In this document: piece after piece, positions 24,567 through 33,580 of the stretch | How positions within the stretch are numbered: the stretch's first letter is position 1 | How the letters are laid out: each line of letters begins with the position of its first letter | Assembly: GCA_947626675.1 (NCBI GenBank) | Contig: CANQTC010000003.1 | Location: 62,001 to 126,000 of the forward strand | Source of the DNA: an uncultured Coprococcus sp. | GTDB lineage: Bacteria > Bacillota > Clostridia > Lachnospirales > Lachnospiraceae | Direction: 5' to 3' | Length of the DNA: 64,000 nucleotides | Made by a program: the position numbers and the translations under genes | The notes under the pieces: model-generated | Seen by the model: only the letters and a program-made list of their open reading frames with translations | What the model was told of the DNA's origin: nothing | The model's database searches: none

Positions 24567-25895
24567 ATGAGTATACAATTATCAGAGCATTTTACCTATA
24601 AAAAGGTAATGCGGGTAACGTTGCCATCTATTATAATGATGGTCGTTACTTCTGTTTATAGTGTGGTTGATGGTTTTTTTGTTTCAAACTATGTAGGAAA
24701 GACACCGTTTACAGCAGTCAATTTTATTATGCCATTTTTAATGATATTGGGTGCGATAGGATTTATGTTTGGTACAGGTGGAGGTGCTTTGATTGCGAAA
24801 ACAATGGGTGAAGGAGAGCGCGAAAAGGCAAATAAAATCTTTACATTAATAGTCTATGTTTCTATTGTATGCGGCATTTTATTTGCGATATTTGGAATTG
24901 TTTTTATTCGACCGATTGCATCGTTGTTGGGTGCTGATGGACAGCTTCTTGAAGATAGTGTTGTGTATGGGCGTATCATTCTGATTGCTATTCCGGCATA
25001 CATTCTTCAATATGAGTTTCAATGTCTTTTTGCAACTGCCGGGAAACCCCAGCTGGGATTATATGTAACGCTTGCTGCGGGTTTAACCAATATTTTGTTG
25101 GACGCACTTTTTGTTGCAGTTTTGAAATGGGGACTTCAAGGCGCGGCAGCAGCAACTGCTTTCAGTCAATGTATCGGTGGTATTGTTCCATTGATATATT
25201 TTGCATTGCCCAATAAAAGTTTATTGCGTTTGTCAAGAACGGAGTTTGATGGAAGCGTAATACGAAAAACATGTACGAATGGCTCTTCCGAGTTGATGTC
25301 TAACATATCGATGTCTGTTGTAGGGATGTTATATAATGCACAGTTATTGAAATACGCGGGTGAGGATGGCGTAGCGGCGTATGGTGTTTTAATGTATGTA
25401 AATCTGATATTTCTGGCTGTATTTATTGGTTATGCTGTGGGAACTGCTCCTATTTTAAGTTACCAATATGGGGCTGGAAATAATAAAGAAATGAAAAATC
25501 TGTTAAAAAAGAGCATTGTGATAATTATGGTATTTTCTATCATAATGTTTCTGCTGGCAGAGATTTTGGCAAAACCATTGGCAATGGTGTTTGTTGGATA
25601 TGACAGGGATTTGTTAAATCTGACTTTGCGTGGTTTTACAATCTATTCTGTATCGTTTCTTTTTGCAGGAATTGCAATTTATGGTTCATCATTTTTTACT
25701 GCGTTGAATAATGGCCTTGTATCAGCAGCAATTTCATTTATGCGGACATTTGTATTTCAGGTTATAGCAGTATTATTACTTCCGTTAATTTTGAAAATTG
25801 ATGGGATATGGATATCAATTGTTGTAGCTGAATTATTGGCAGCTGGTGTGACTATTTTGTTTGTATTGGGTAATAGAAAAAAGTATAATTATTAA
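24567..25895 (+). CDS. MATE-family multidrug efflux protein
   Basis: A 442-residue protein with about twelve membrane helices in two pseudo-symmetric halves. The start MSIQLSEHFTYKKVMRVTLPSIIMMVVTSVYSVVDGFFVSNYVG shape (given here only as a landmark: TLPSIIMM then VVDGFFVSNYVG) and the GTGGGALIAKTMGEGE stretch are typical. It exports cationic drugs or metabolites with Na+ or H+. ATG 24567 has GAGGAG 10 bases upstream and is preferred to the ATG at 24543. It is paired with the MarR regulator and followed by a bidirectional terminator. Confidence 0.88.
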   Translation: MSIQLSEHFTYKKVMRVTLPSIIMMVVTSVYSVVDGFFVSNYVGKTPFTAVNFIMPFLMILGAIGFMFGTGGGALIAKTMGEGEREKANKIFTLIVYVSIVCGILFAIFGIVFIRPIASLLGADGQLLEDSVVYGRIILIAIPAYILQYEFQCLFATAGKPQLGLYVTLAAGLTNILLDALFVAVLKWGLQGAAAATAFSQCIGGIVPLIYFALPNKSLLRLSRTEFDGSVIRKTCTNGSSELMSNISMSVVGMLYNAQLLKYAGEDGVAAYGVLMYVNLIFLAVFIGYAVGTAPILSYQYGAGNNKEMKNLLKKSIVIIMVFSIIMFLLAEILAKPLAMVFVGYDRDLLNLTLRGFTIYSVSFLFAGIAIYGSSFFTALNNGLVSAAISFMRTFVFQVIAVLLLPLILKIDGIWISIVVAELLAAGVTILFVLGNRKKYNY

Positions 25896-25901
25896 ATAAA
25901 G

Positions 25902-25949
25902 AATATGCTCCGGTTTATTGCATTCGTAATAGACCGGAGCATATTTTGA
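25902..25949. terminator. Bidirectional terminator between MATE gene and typA
   Basis: AATATGCTCCGGT (25902-25914) pairs with ACCGGAGCATATT (25933-25945); the stem continues inward (TTATT/AATAG). It is followed by TTG, and on the other strand by T-rich sequence. Confidence 0.8.
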
Positions 25950-25956
25950 TAAACTG

Positions 25957-27783
25957 TTATTTCTTTGAAGCCCTGTATCTGAGCGTGTGGTCAAGAATTT
26001 TCTTTCTGATACGGAAGCTGGTAGGTGTAATTTCAAGAAGCTCATCGGTATCAATAAAATCAAGCGCCTGTTCAAGACTTAATTGTCTTGGCGGTGACAG
26101 CTTAAGGGCATCATCGGAACCTGAAGCACGCGTATTGGTAAGCTGTTTTCTTTTACAGACATTTACTTCGATATCCTCAGCACGAGGATTTTCACCAACA
26201 ACCATACCGGCATATACCGGTTCACCCGCACCGATAAAGAGTGTTCCTCGTTCTTGTGCATTGTAAAGACCATAAGTAACAGATGTGCCTGTTTCAAATG
26301 CAATCAGAGAACCCTTCTGTCTGTAGCTCATATCACCTTTGTATGGCTGATATCCATCAAATATGGTATTAATAATACCGTTTCCTTTTGTGGCTGTCAT
26401 AAAATCACCGCGGAAACCGATAAGGCCACGGGCAGGAACAGAGAACTCTAATTTTGTTGTACCGTTTCCTGTAGGCGCCATTCCCTGAAGCTCACCTTTT
26501 CTAAGATTTAACATATTGATGACAGTACCGGAAAATTCATCAGGAACGTCGATATATGCAACTTCAAATGGTTCAAGCTTTTTGCCGCGTTCGTCTTCTT
26601 TATAAATAACTTCGGCTTTGCTGACCGCAAACTCATATCCCTCACGTCTCATGTTTTCGATAAGTACAGAGAGATGAAGCTCGCCACGACCGGATACTTT
26701 AAATGCTTCAGTAGTATCTGTCTCTTCCACGCGAAGGCTGACATCCGTATTTAATTCTCTGAATAATCTGTCACGAAGATGTCTGGAAGTAATAAATTTT
26801 CCTTCTTTTCCTGCAAGAGGAGAGTCATTTACCATAAAAGTCATGGAAATGGTTGGCTCTGAAATCTTCTGGAATGGAATCGGCTCAGGATTTTCCGGTG
26901 AACAGAGTGTATCACCGATTTGCACATCAGCAATTCCTGATACCGCTACGATTGAGCCGATTTTTGCTTCTTTTACTTCGACTTTATTAAGGCCTTCATA
27001 TTCAAATAACTTTCCTATTTTCACTTTGACAAGTTTATCCGGATCATGCTCGTTGACAATAACAAGGTCCTCATTCACCCTGAGTACGCCATTGTCAACT
27101 TTACCGACGCCGATACGTCCTACATATTCGTTATAGTCAATTGTGCTTACAAGCATTTGTACACCTGCATCAGGGTCTCCTTCCGGGGCAGGAATGTAAT
27201 CGATAATTGTATCAAATAAAGGTTTCATATCTGTTCCCGGTTCATCTGGTGAAAGGGAGGCAACCCCGGTCTTTGCAGATGCAAATATAAATGGGCAGTC
27301 AAGCTGTTCGTCATTGGCATCAAGTTCAATGAGCAGTTCAAGAACCTCATCAACAACTTCATTTGGTCTTGCTTCCGGTCTGTCGCACTTGTTTACGCAT
27401 ACAATTACTGAAAGATTTAATTCAAGCGCTTTTTTTAGAACAAATTTTGTCTGTGGCATAGCGCCTTCAAATGCATCTACTACAAGAATAACACCATTTA
27501 CCATTTTTAATACACGTTCGACTTCACCGCCAAAGTCGGCATGTCCAGGAGTATCTATAATGTTAATTTTCGTGCTGCCATATGTTACAGCTGTATTTTT
27601 AGAAAGGATTGTAATACCTCTTTCACGTTCAATGTCATTGGAGTCCATGACACGTTCGGCAACTTCCTGATTGTCACGAAATACACCGCTCTGTTTTAAC
27701 AGTTCGTCTACGAGGGTGGTTTTGCCGTGGTCTACATGAGCAATAATTGCTATGTTTCTGATATCATCTCTGGTAATCTTCAT
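25957..27783 (-). CDS. typA: Ribosome-binding translational GTPase TypA/BipA
   Basis: A 608-residue translational GTPase. G1 is AHVDHGKT, G3 DTPGHADF and G4 NKCD (in VNKCDRPEARP). Domain II, an EF-G-like domain with GRGELHLSVL, and the BipA-specific C-terminal domain (RGLIGFRGDFMTATKGNG) follow. It acts on the ribosome in 50S assembly and stress adaptation. The ATG at 27783 is preferred over the GTG at 27792. It is transcribed alone from the promoter at 27826-27854. Confidence 0.96.
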   Translation of the reverse strand: MKITRDDIRNIAIIAHVDHGKTTLVDELLKQSGVFRDNQEVAERVMDSNDIERERGITILSKNTAVTYGSTKINIIDTPGHADFGGEVERVLKMVNGVILVVDAFEGAMPQTKFVLKKALELNLSVIVCVNKCDRPEARPNEVVDEVLELLIELDANDEQLDCPFIFASAKTGVASLSPDEPGTDMKPLFDTIIDYIPAPEGDPDAGVQMLVSTIDYNEYVGRIGVGKVDNGVLRVNEDLVIVNEHDPDKLVKVKIGKLFEYEGLNKVEVKEAKIGSIVAVSGIADVQIGDTLCSPENPEPIPFQKISEPTISMTFMVNDSPLAGKEGKFITSRHLRDRLFRELNTDVSLRVEETDTTEAFKVSGRGELHLSVLIENMRREGYEFAVSKAEVIYKEDERGKKLEPFEVAYIDVPDEFSGTVINMLNLRKGELQGMAPTGNGTTKLEFSVPARGLIGFRGDFMTATKGNGIINTIFDGYQPYKGDMSYRQKGSLIAFETGTSVTYGLYNAQERGTLFIGAGEPVYAGMVVGENPRAEDIEVNVCKRKQLTNTRASGSDDALKLSPPRQLSLEQALDFIDTDELLEITPTSFRIRKKILDHTLRYRASKK

Positions 27784-27825
27784 TTTTTTCACTCTTTCTT
27801 TTTATTTTAGTTCACAACTTTTAAC

Positions 27826-27854
27826 ATTCTAGCACAGTGGAGAGTACGTTTCAA
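27826..27854 (-). promoter_or_regulatory. typA promoter
   Basis: Minus strand: TTGAAA (27849-27854), 17 bases, TAGAAT (27826-27831). Confidence 0.75.
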
Positions 27855-28119
27855 TCATTAGAATATACAAAAATGTAATGATTATTTAATGTTTTGGAGA
27901 AAATATGTAGTGATAAGCTATTTTAAGAATTGTTTAGGTATACATTTTGTATAGTTCGCACTTTTCAGACAATTTTGGAAAACAAGTATCTGTATGGCCT
28001 GTCGGATTTTGGCTGTTGTATTGTAAAACACAGATTATACATAGTGTATAATTCCATTGAAAATTCCATATTTTCAGGCGTTAAGCCGCCTTGACATTCA
28101 TAACCGGCAATGCTAATCT

Positions 28120-28143
28120 TGCTGCATCATGCATGATACAGCA
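28120..28143. repeat. Near-perfect 24-base palindrome
   Basis: TGCTGCATCATGCATGATACAGCA equals its reverse complement except at two paired positions (reported here as a motif: TGCTG-N-ATCATGCATGAT-N-CAGCA). It has no T-run, so an operator is more likely than a terminator. Confidence 0.55.
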
Positions 28144-28268
28144 GGAACAACGCGATTTATAAATACGTTGATAAGAAAGAATAATATATGATATGATAGT
28201 ATTATAATATATCGCTGTTCTTGTTGTGATAACGAACGAAAATCATAAACAATGAATGGAGGTATACA

Positions 28269-29588
28269 ATGACAGATATAACGGTTAAAAGAACGGTCAA
28301 AAAGGTGTTTGGGAAACTTGCGGCAAAGGGCCGGAATAAGGAAGAGTTGGAAGCTTTATATGACAGCCTTCCGTCAGATATACAGGAGGAGATAAATCAC
28401 TGCTTTGCCGATAAGCTTCCGGAGCTTAGCTCTGATATAATAGGAAAGGCAGTATTTAACGCAGATATTCATCCGGAGAGGGTAAAATATCTGATTAGTG
28501 AGCTGGCAGGAGACAAGACGATAGAAGTAAAGGGCTCCTTTTCAAATGAAGGAGCCGTTCAGTCGGTATATTCAAAGAAGATGCTGTTTGATATACCGGC
28601 AAAACTTAGTGACCTTAGAATAGCAGTAGTAGAGTTACAGAAGGTAAAGCAGCAGTTTTTTGCAAAAAGAAGTGATTTGTATAAATCCAATATGCTGTTA
28701 CTGCAATATTCGGTAAATAAGGGACAGAAAAAGGAAAATATTGATTATGATGATGTAAAAGGCGTTATCTTGATTTTCTTATTCTGTAAGAGTCCCGATT
28801 TGCTTGCCGAATATGAAACAACGCATTACATACACCGGATAAATGAGCAGATTACGGATACAGGAATAAAAGTTCCTGCCCTTGATACGGTTATATATGT
28901 CCAGTTGGATAAATGTCTGGAACAGTTTAAGAACCATATGGATGGAGAGAATAACAGGGAGCTTCAGCAGTTGCTATGTATGATAGCAGACATCAACGAT
29001 GAAGCAGTAAAAGAAAGTGCGAAGGAAAGCAGATTTTTATCAGAGATATATAATGAAGTTGGCGAATTGTCCAAAGAAAGGGAGGTTCAAATGACGATAT
29101 TATCTGAGGAAATGGAAAAAATGCTATATGAAGAAGAGATGGCAGCGCTGAGGAAAGCAGCCAAGTCAGAAGGCTATGGCGACGGTTACGGAGAGGGTTA
29201 CAGCGAAGGTCGAGACAAAGGCTACAGCGAAGGTCGAGACAAAGGCTACAGTGAAGGTCGAGACAAAGGCTACAGTGAAGGTCGAGACAAAGGCTACAGC
29301 GAAGGTCGAGACAAAGGCTACAGCGAAGGTCGAGACAAAGGCTACAGTGAAGGTCGAGACAAAGGCTATAATGAAGGTCAGAGCGTGGGTAGAAATGAAG
29401 GCGATTCCGTTCGGTTAGTAAAGATTATAGTTGCCATGCTGAAGAAAAATATGACGGTAGGAGAAATCGCCCACTTGACGGATATACCGGAGGAAACAGT
29501 AAACAGGGTTGTCAAGATAGCAAAGCAATTTGCGCCGGAATATGATAGTGATAAGGTTGTGTCAGAATATTTGAATGATACAGAATAG
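28269..29588 (+). CDS. Rpn/PD-(D/E)XK-family nuclease-like protein with GYSEGRDK repeats
   Basis: A 439-residue protein. The region MLFDIPAKLSDLRIAVVELQKV (from about residue 106; key residues Asp in FDI and Glu-Gln in VELQ) matches the D...E-x-Q catalytic pattern of Rpn / PDDEXK_2 proteins, and the VYVQLDK-type segment later fits their core. From about residue 303 there are seven copies of YSEGRDKG. The C-terminus MTVGEIAHLTDIPEETVNRVV is an HTH-like stretch typical of this family's tail. Family members are often labelled transposases but are now seen as DNA nucleases with recombination-related roles. The N-terminal 100 residues are unusual. GGAGG precedes the ATG. Confidence 0.6.
   Translation: MTDITVKRTVKKVFGKLAAKGRNKEELEALYDSLPSDIQEEINHCFADKLPELSSDIIGKAVFNADIHPERVKYLISELAGDKTIEVKGSFSNEGAVQSVYSKKMLFDIPAKLSDLRIAVVELQKVKQQFFAKRSDLYKSNMLLLQYSVNKGQKKENIDYDDVKGVILIFLFCKSPDLLAEYETTHYIHRINEQITDTGIKVPALDTVIYVQLDKCLEQFKNHMDGENNRELQQLLCMIADINDEAVKESAKESRFLSEIYNEVGELSKEREVQMTILSEEMEKMLYEEEMAALRKAAKSEGYGDGYGEGYSEGRDKGYSEGRDKGYSEGRDKGYSEGRDKGYSEGRDKGYSEGRDKGYSEGRDKGYNEGQSVGRNEGDSVRLVKIIVAMLKKNMTVGEIAHLTDIPEETVNRVVKIAKQFAPEYDSDKVVSEYLNDTE
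29199..29366 (+). repeat. Seven 24-bp tandem repeats in the coding region
   Basis: Units of the form TACAGYGAAGGTCGAGACAA plus AGGC start at 29199, 29223, 29247, 29271, 29295, 29319 and 29343. They differ only at one third-codon position (C or T). Each encodes YSEGRDKG. Such identity suggests recent expansion by slippage or recombination. Confidence 0.92.
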
Positions 29589-29628
29589 ATGAAGAACCTA
29601 TATAAAAAGAAATATGAGGAAGTAGCAT

Positions 29629-30948
29629 ATGCAGTATAAAATGGAAGAGAATAAGGAACAGATTGAAGCGCTTGCAGATAAGCTGCTCAGGCTTGCAAGA
29701 GATACTGTGACAGTACGTTTCCGGTTTTTTGATAATGCAATATCCCGGATAAAAATAGAATACAGATATGGAATAGAGGATATTTCATCCAATGGAAATA
29801 TTATTTATATCAATCCTGCTTTTTTGCTAAAAACATATATGGAAGAGCCGGGGATTGCAGTAAGGATATATATGCATGTTCTGCTTCATCTTGTATTTAT
29901 GCATCAGTTCCAATATGATAAAATGGATGAAGAAGCTTGGAATATGGCATCAGATATCGCAGTAGAGAATATTATTCTGGAGATGGATTTTCCTGCTGCC
30001 GTCATGCTGCGTGATATTGAAGAAAAGGATGCGCTTCTTCGTATTTCAAAACGCGTAAAATCACTTACCGCTGATAAATTATATCGGGAATTTGTTGTAA
30101 ATGGTCTTTCAAATGATGCACAAAAAACATATAGAAGACTGTTTACAATTGACTGCCATGACAGATGGAGAAAAACAGATGAACAGTCAAATGAAATCAT
30201 GATTAGTGAAGATGACTGGAAGAAAATTACCAGAAGAATAAAAACGGAGCTTAAGACATTTTCAAAGGATAAGGGTGGTTCTGAAAGTCTGCTTTCCAAT
30301 GTTGATGAAGCTGTAAGGGAAAGCTATAACTATCGTGATATATTGCAGCGCTTTGTTGAAACGGGAGAAGAACTGCGGTTAAATGATGATGAATTTGACT
30401 ATGTATATTATACTTATGGTTTAGCTGCCTATGGGAATATACCGCTTATAGAGCCGCTCGAATACAGGGAGGACAAGAAAGTAAAAGAAATTGTGATTGC
30501 AATAGATACATCAGCCTCATGCAGGGGAAAGACTGTGAAAAATTTTATTCAAAAAACATACGAAATGCTGATGACTGAAGAAAATTTTTTTAGAAAGATT
30601 AATATACACATTATACAGTGTGATGCACAGATACAATCAGATACCAAGCTTGAAACAGAAGAAGATTTTAAGAACTTTATAGAACATGGAGAAATTAAGG
30701 GCTTTGGCGCAACTGATTTCAGACCTGTGTTCGATTATGTGGACATACTAAGAGAAAACGGCGAGTTTGAGAATTTGAAGGGTGTCATCTATTTCACTGA
30801 CGGATATGGCATATACCCTGAACGTATGCCTGACTATGATGTAATATTTGCTTTTTTGTATGAAGATGAGATGAGACAGCCTGTGCCGGGCTGGGCGATG
30901 AAAGTAATAATAGAGGACAGTGAAATTGGAAACAAAGTGACAGAATAG
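29629..30948 (+). CDS. VWA-domain protein of the DUF2201 / metallopeptidase-like type
   Basis: A 439-residue soluble protein. The N-terminal half resembles the putative metallopeptidase domain found with DUF2201, but the usual HExLH is HVLLH here (in MHVLLHLVFMHQF), so the catalytic Glu is absent. The C-terminal half is a von Willebrand A domain with a complete MIDAS metal site: DTSAS, the Thr of GATDFRPVF, and FTDGYG. VWA proteins of this type pair with MoxR AAA ATPases to remodel partner proteins. The AAA gene follows 97 bases later, consistent with such a pair. Confidence 0.8.
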   Translation: MQYKMEENKEQIEALADKLLRLARDTVTVRFRFFDNAISRIKIEYRYGIEDISSNGNIIYINPAFLLKTYMEEPGIAVRIYMHVLLHLVFMHQFQYDKMDEEAWNMASDIAVENIILEMDFPAAVMLRDIEEKDALLRISKRVKSLTADKLYREFVVNGLSNDAQKTYRRLFTIDCHDRWRKTDEQSNEIMISEDDWKKITRRIKTELKTFSKDKGGSESLLSNVDEAVRESYNYRDILQRFVETGEELRLNDDEFDYVYYTYGLAAYGNIPLIEPLEYREDKKVKEIVIAIDTSASCRGKTVKNFIQKTYEMLMTEENFFRKINIHIIQCDAQIQSDTKLETEEDFKNFIEHGEIKGFGATDFRPVFDYVDILRENGEFENLKGVIYFTDGYGIYPERMPDYDVIFAFLYEDEMRQPVPGWAMKVIIEDSEIGNKVTE

Positions 30949-31045
30949 AATTCAATATGCCTGAATGATGGCAGATATGATAGATATAAGAAATTTTTGC
31001 AATCCGCTAGAGGAATATCAGGTTTGAAAGGAGCAGGATAAGGAC

Positions 31046-32560
31046 ATGAACATAAATACCGCGAAGGAAGATATTAAAAATACAATAAAAATATACTTGA
31101 AAAAGGATGAATTTGGCGATTACCGCATACCTGTCGTAAGACAGCGGCCTATATTTCTTCTGGGTGCTCCGGGAATAGGCAAAACGGCGATTATGGAGCA
31201 GATAGCGGCAGAACTTGGAATCGCGCTCGTATCATATTCCATGACACATCATACAAGGCAGTCAGCTCTTGGACTTCCGTTTATTCAAGAAAAAACGTAT
31301 GGTGATATGAAGTATAATGTTTCTGAATATACCATGAGTGAAATTATTGCTTCGATATATGAGACGATGGAGCAGTCAGGAGTAAAAGAGGGAATCCTGT
31401 TTCTTGATGAAATTAATTGCGTATCAGAGACGCTTGCACCATCAATGCTTCAGTTTTTACAATATAAGGTATTTGGCAAACATGCAGTACCGGAAGGATG
31501 GATTATTGTTACTGCGGGCAATCCGCCTATGTACAATAAATCTGTCAGGGAATTTGATGTGGTAACAATGGACAGACTGAAAGTTATTGAAGTCGAAGCG
31601 GATTATGAAACATGGAAGCAGTATGCACTTGACAGAAATATCAATCCTGCTATCACAAGCTTTCTTACGATTAAAAAGGAGTTCTTTTATCATATGGAAA
31701 CAACTGCGAAGGGACGTTCCTATGTAACAGCCCGCGGATGGGAAGATTTGTCAGAAATCATTACACTCTATGAGGAAGAGGGACTTATCGTAGATGAAAG
31801 CGTTGTAGACCAGTATTTGCGAAATGATACCGTCGTTAAGGAATTTTGTGCATATTACGACCTGTATCAGAAATACAGAAATGATTATAAGGTGGATGAA
31901 ATTCTGGCTGGTAATATATCTGACCTTGCTGTGGAAAGGGCAAAATCTGCACCATTTGATGAAAAACTGTCATTAATAGGTCTGCTGCTTGATAAAGTAC
32001 AGACGGAAATAAGAGAAGTGATGAATACTTCTGATTATTTGACGGAACTGATGACACCGCTTCGTGCGTTAAAAAGTGCCGCAGCTGAAAGTGAAAAAAA
32101 TATTGCTGATATGTTAAGGCTTCAGATAGAAGGCAAAAGGAAGCAGATGGAAAATATGGAAAAGGCAAATGCCCTTACGAAACAGGACAAGTTGAAATTA
32201 AAGAGAATTATCGGCTTTCTGGACAGCTTTCGTAAGGAACTTGAAGCAACGGGCAACGTATCGGGAGAAGCAGCATTTTCGGTTGTAAAGTCCGGTTTTG
32301 ACAGAAGGGTGGTAGATATAAAACAGCGTGTTGCCGTACTTTCAGACCGGCTTCACTATATGTTTGAATTTGTAGGAGTTTCCTTTGGCGAAGGGAATGA
32401 GATGCTTATTTTAGTGACAGAACTGACTGCAGGAAAATACAGCTCAAGGTATATAAGTACCTATGGATGCGAGGATTATCATAAATACAATAAGCTTCTT
32501 ATGATAACAGAAAGACAAAACGATATGAGGGAAAATATCAGCAGGCTTGATTTGTTATAA
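31046..32560 (+). CDS. MoxR-type AAA+ ATPase
   Basis: A 504-residue protein. The N-terminal 250 residues form an AAA_5/MoxR module: Walker A GAPGIGKT (about residues 43-50), Walker B ILFLDEIN, and sensor 1 TAGNPP. The second half is helical and charged, with a probable coiled coil around residues 345-410. MoxR ATPases act as chaperones that insert metals or assemble complexes with VWA-domain partners. Its neighbour is such a partner, and the LRR and Cys-rich genes downstream may be the targets. AAAGGAGCAGG is upstream of the ATG. Confidence 0.85.
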   Translation: MNINTAKEDIKNTIKIYLKKDEFGDYRIPVVRQRPIFLLGAPGIGKTAIMEQIAAELGIALVSYSMTHHTRQSALGLPFIQEKTYGDMKYNVSEYTMSEIIASIYETMEQSGVKEGILFLDEINCVSETLAPSMLQFLQYKVFGKHAVPEGWIIVTAGNPPMYNKSVREFDVVTMDRLKVIEVEADYETWKQYALDRNINPAITSFLTIKKEFFYHMETTAKGRSYVTARGWEDLSEIITLYEEEGLIVDESVVDQYLRNDTVVKEFCAYYDLYQKYRNDYKVDEILAGNISDLAVERAKSAPFDEKLSLIGLLLDKVQTEIREVMNTSDYLTELMTPLRALKSAAAESEKNIADMLRLQIEGKRKQMENMEKANALTKQDKLKLKRIIGFLDSFRKELEATGNVSGEAAFSVVKSGFDRRVVDIKQRVAVLSDRLHYMFEFVGVSFGEGNEMLILVTELTAGKYSSRYISTYGCEDYHKYNKLLMITERQNDMRENISRLDLL

Positions 32561-32614
32561 TATGATATATCAGGTAAGTTTTAGTAAAATTACACTTTTA
32601 TGAGGAAGTAAATT

Positions 32615-33508
32615 ATGCCGCACATATATACTGCAAATATAAATAATATGAGAATTGAATATATGAAGAATGAAGCGACAGGGGCTACGATTACAGGTGT
32701 ACGCAATGCAGGCGGTAATCTTGCAGTTCCTGAGGAACTCGATGGACTTATGGTTACGGTAATCGGTAAAAAAGCATTTTTGGGAAATGCACTTATCAGA
32801 CAGGTAACGATTCCTTCTTCTGTAAACGAGATACAGGATTATGCGTTTGCCCAGTGTACGAATTTGAAAACCGTTTTTGTGTTAAATAACAACGTGAAGC
32901 TTGGCAACGGAGTATTTACGGAATGTAATGCGGTTACGGATATCTGTATTGGTTATGACAAAACAGATGACTTATCGGCGCTTCTTGCTACTTTGATTTA
33001 TCGTCTTAAAACGGAGCATATATTGGTTGATAATATATGGGGTTCGGATGCATGGTTTCATAAATGGGATATGGAACTTACAACTTTTTTAAGACAGCCG
33101 GATGAAGAGGGATATACCGATTTGGTATTGTGCGGTGAGGAAGATATACAGTTTAGCCTTGAAGAATTTATATGTAATAAACGAAAAAATAAATCTGCAT
33201 TATGCCTTATTCGCCTGATGCATAACAGCAGACTTTCAGATGAGACAGCAGATGTACTGAAAGCCTATCTTTTAAAGCATATCAAAGGATGTGCTTCCGA
33301 TGAAGCATGGCAGGCATTGCTTTCGGAATTTTCGGAAGATATAGCATATTTTAAATTATTTGCAAAGCTGGGTGGAATCAATGCAGACAATCTGGATGCC
33401 ATGTTAATGGATATGGGAGCGGTATCCTCTGAAGCAAAAGTGTTCTTAATGAATTATAAGCAGGAGAAATTCGGTAATGCAGATGTATTTGATATGTTTG
33501 AACTGTAA
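32615..33508 (+). CDS. Leucine-rich repeat (BspA-like LRR_5) protein
   Basis: A 297-residue protein. The first 120 residues contain LRR_5 units: LDGLMVTVIGKKAFLGNALIR, then VTIPSSVNEIQDYAFAQCTNLK, the usual spacing of BspA-like repeats. The remaining part is helical, with no signal peptide or membrane segment, so it probably works in the cytoplasm. LRR_5 units mediate protein contacts. It lies 54 bases after the AAA gene and 72 bases before the Cys-rich gene, in one probable operon. Confidence 0.75.
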   Translation: MPHIYTANINNMRIEYMKNEATGATITGVRNAGGNLAVPEELDGLMVTVIGKKAFLGNALIRQVTIPSSVNEIQDYAFAQCTNLKTVFVLNNNVKLGNGVFTECNAVTDICIGYDKTDDLSALLATLIYRLKTEHILVDNIWGSDAWFHKWDMELTTFLRQPDEEGYTDLVLCGEEDIQFSLEEFICNKRKNKSALCLIRLMHNSRLSDETADVLKAYLLKHIKGCASDEAWQALLSEFSEDIAYFKLFAKLGGINADNLDAMLMDMGAVSSEAKVFLMNYKQEKFGNADVFDMFEL

Positions 33509-33580
33509 AATTTAATAAAAGAAGTGAGCAGGTTAGAACCTCGATGCATATATTATAGAAAAAGCGAAAGGAATATAATA

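Larger units (their letters stand above)
27784..28268. other. 485-base divergent intergenic region
   Basis: No gene is visible. It holds the typA promoter (minus strand, 27826-27854), a near-perfect 24-base palindrome at 28120-28143, and a plausible plus-strand promoter TTGATA (28168-28173), 18 bases, TATGAT (28192-28197) for the Rpn-like gene. A second pair, TTGACA (28091-28096) with TAATCT (28114-28119), adjoins the palindrome. The rest is AT-rich with no structure I can support. Confidence 0.5.

Noticed and set aside
29199-29366. Tandem repeats as a possible CRISPR array
   Set aside because: Units are contiguous 24-mers with no spacers and lie in a coding frame.
28269-29588. Rpn-like gene as an active transposon
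   Set aside because: No terminal inverted repeats, target duplications or second gene; the family label transposase is historical.
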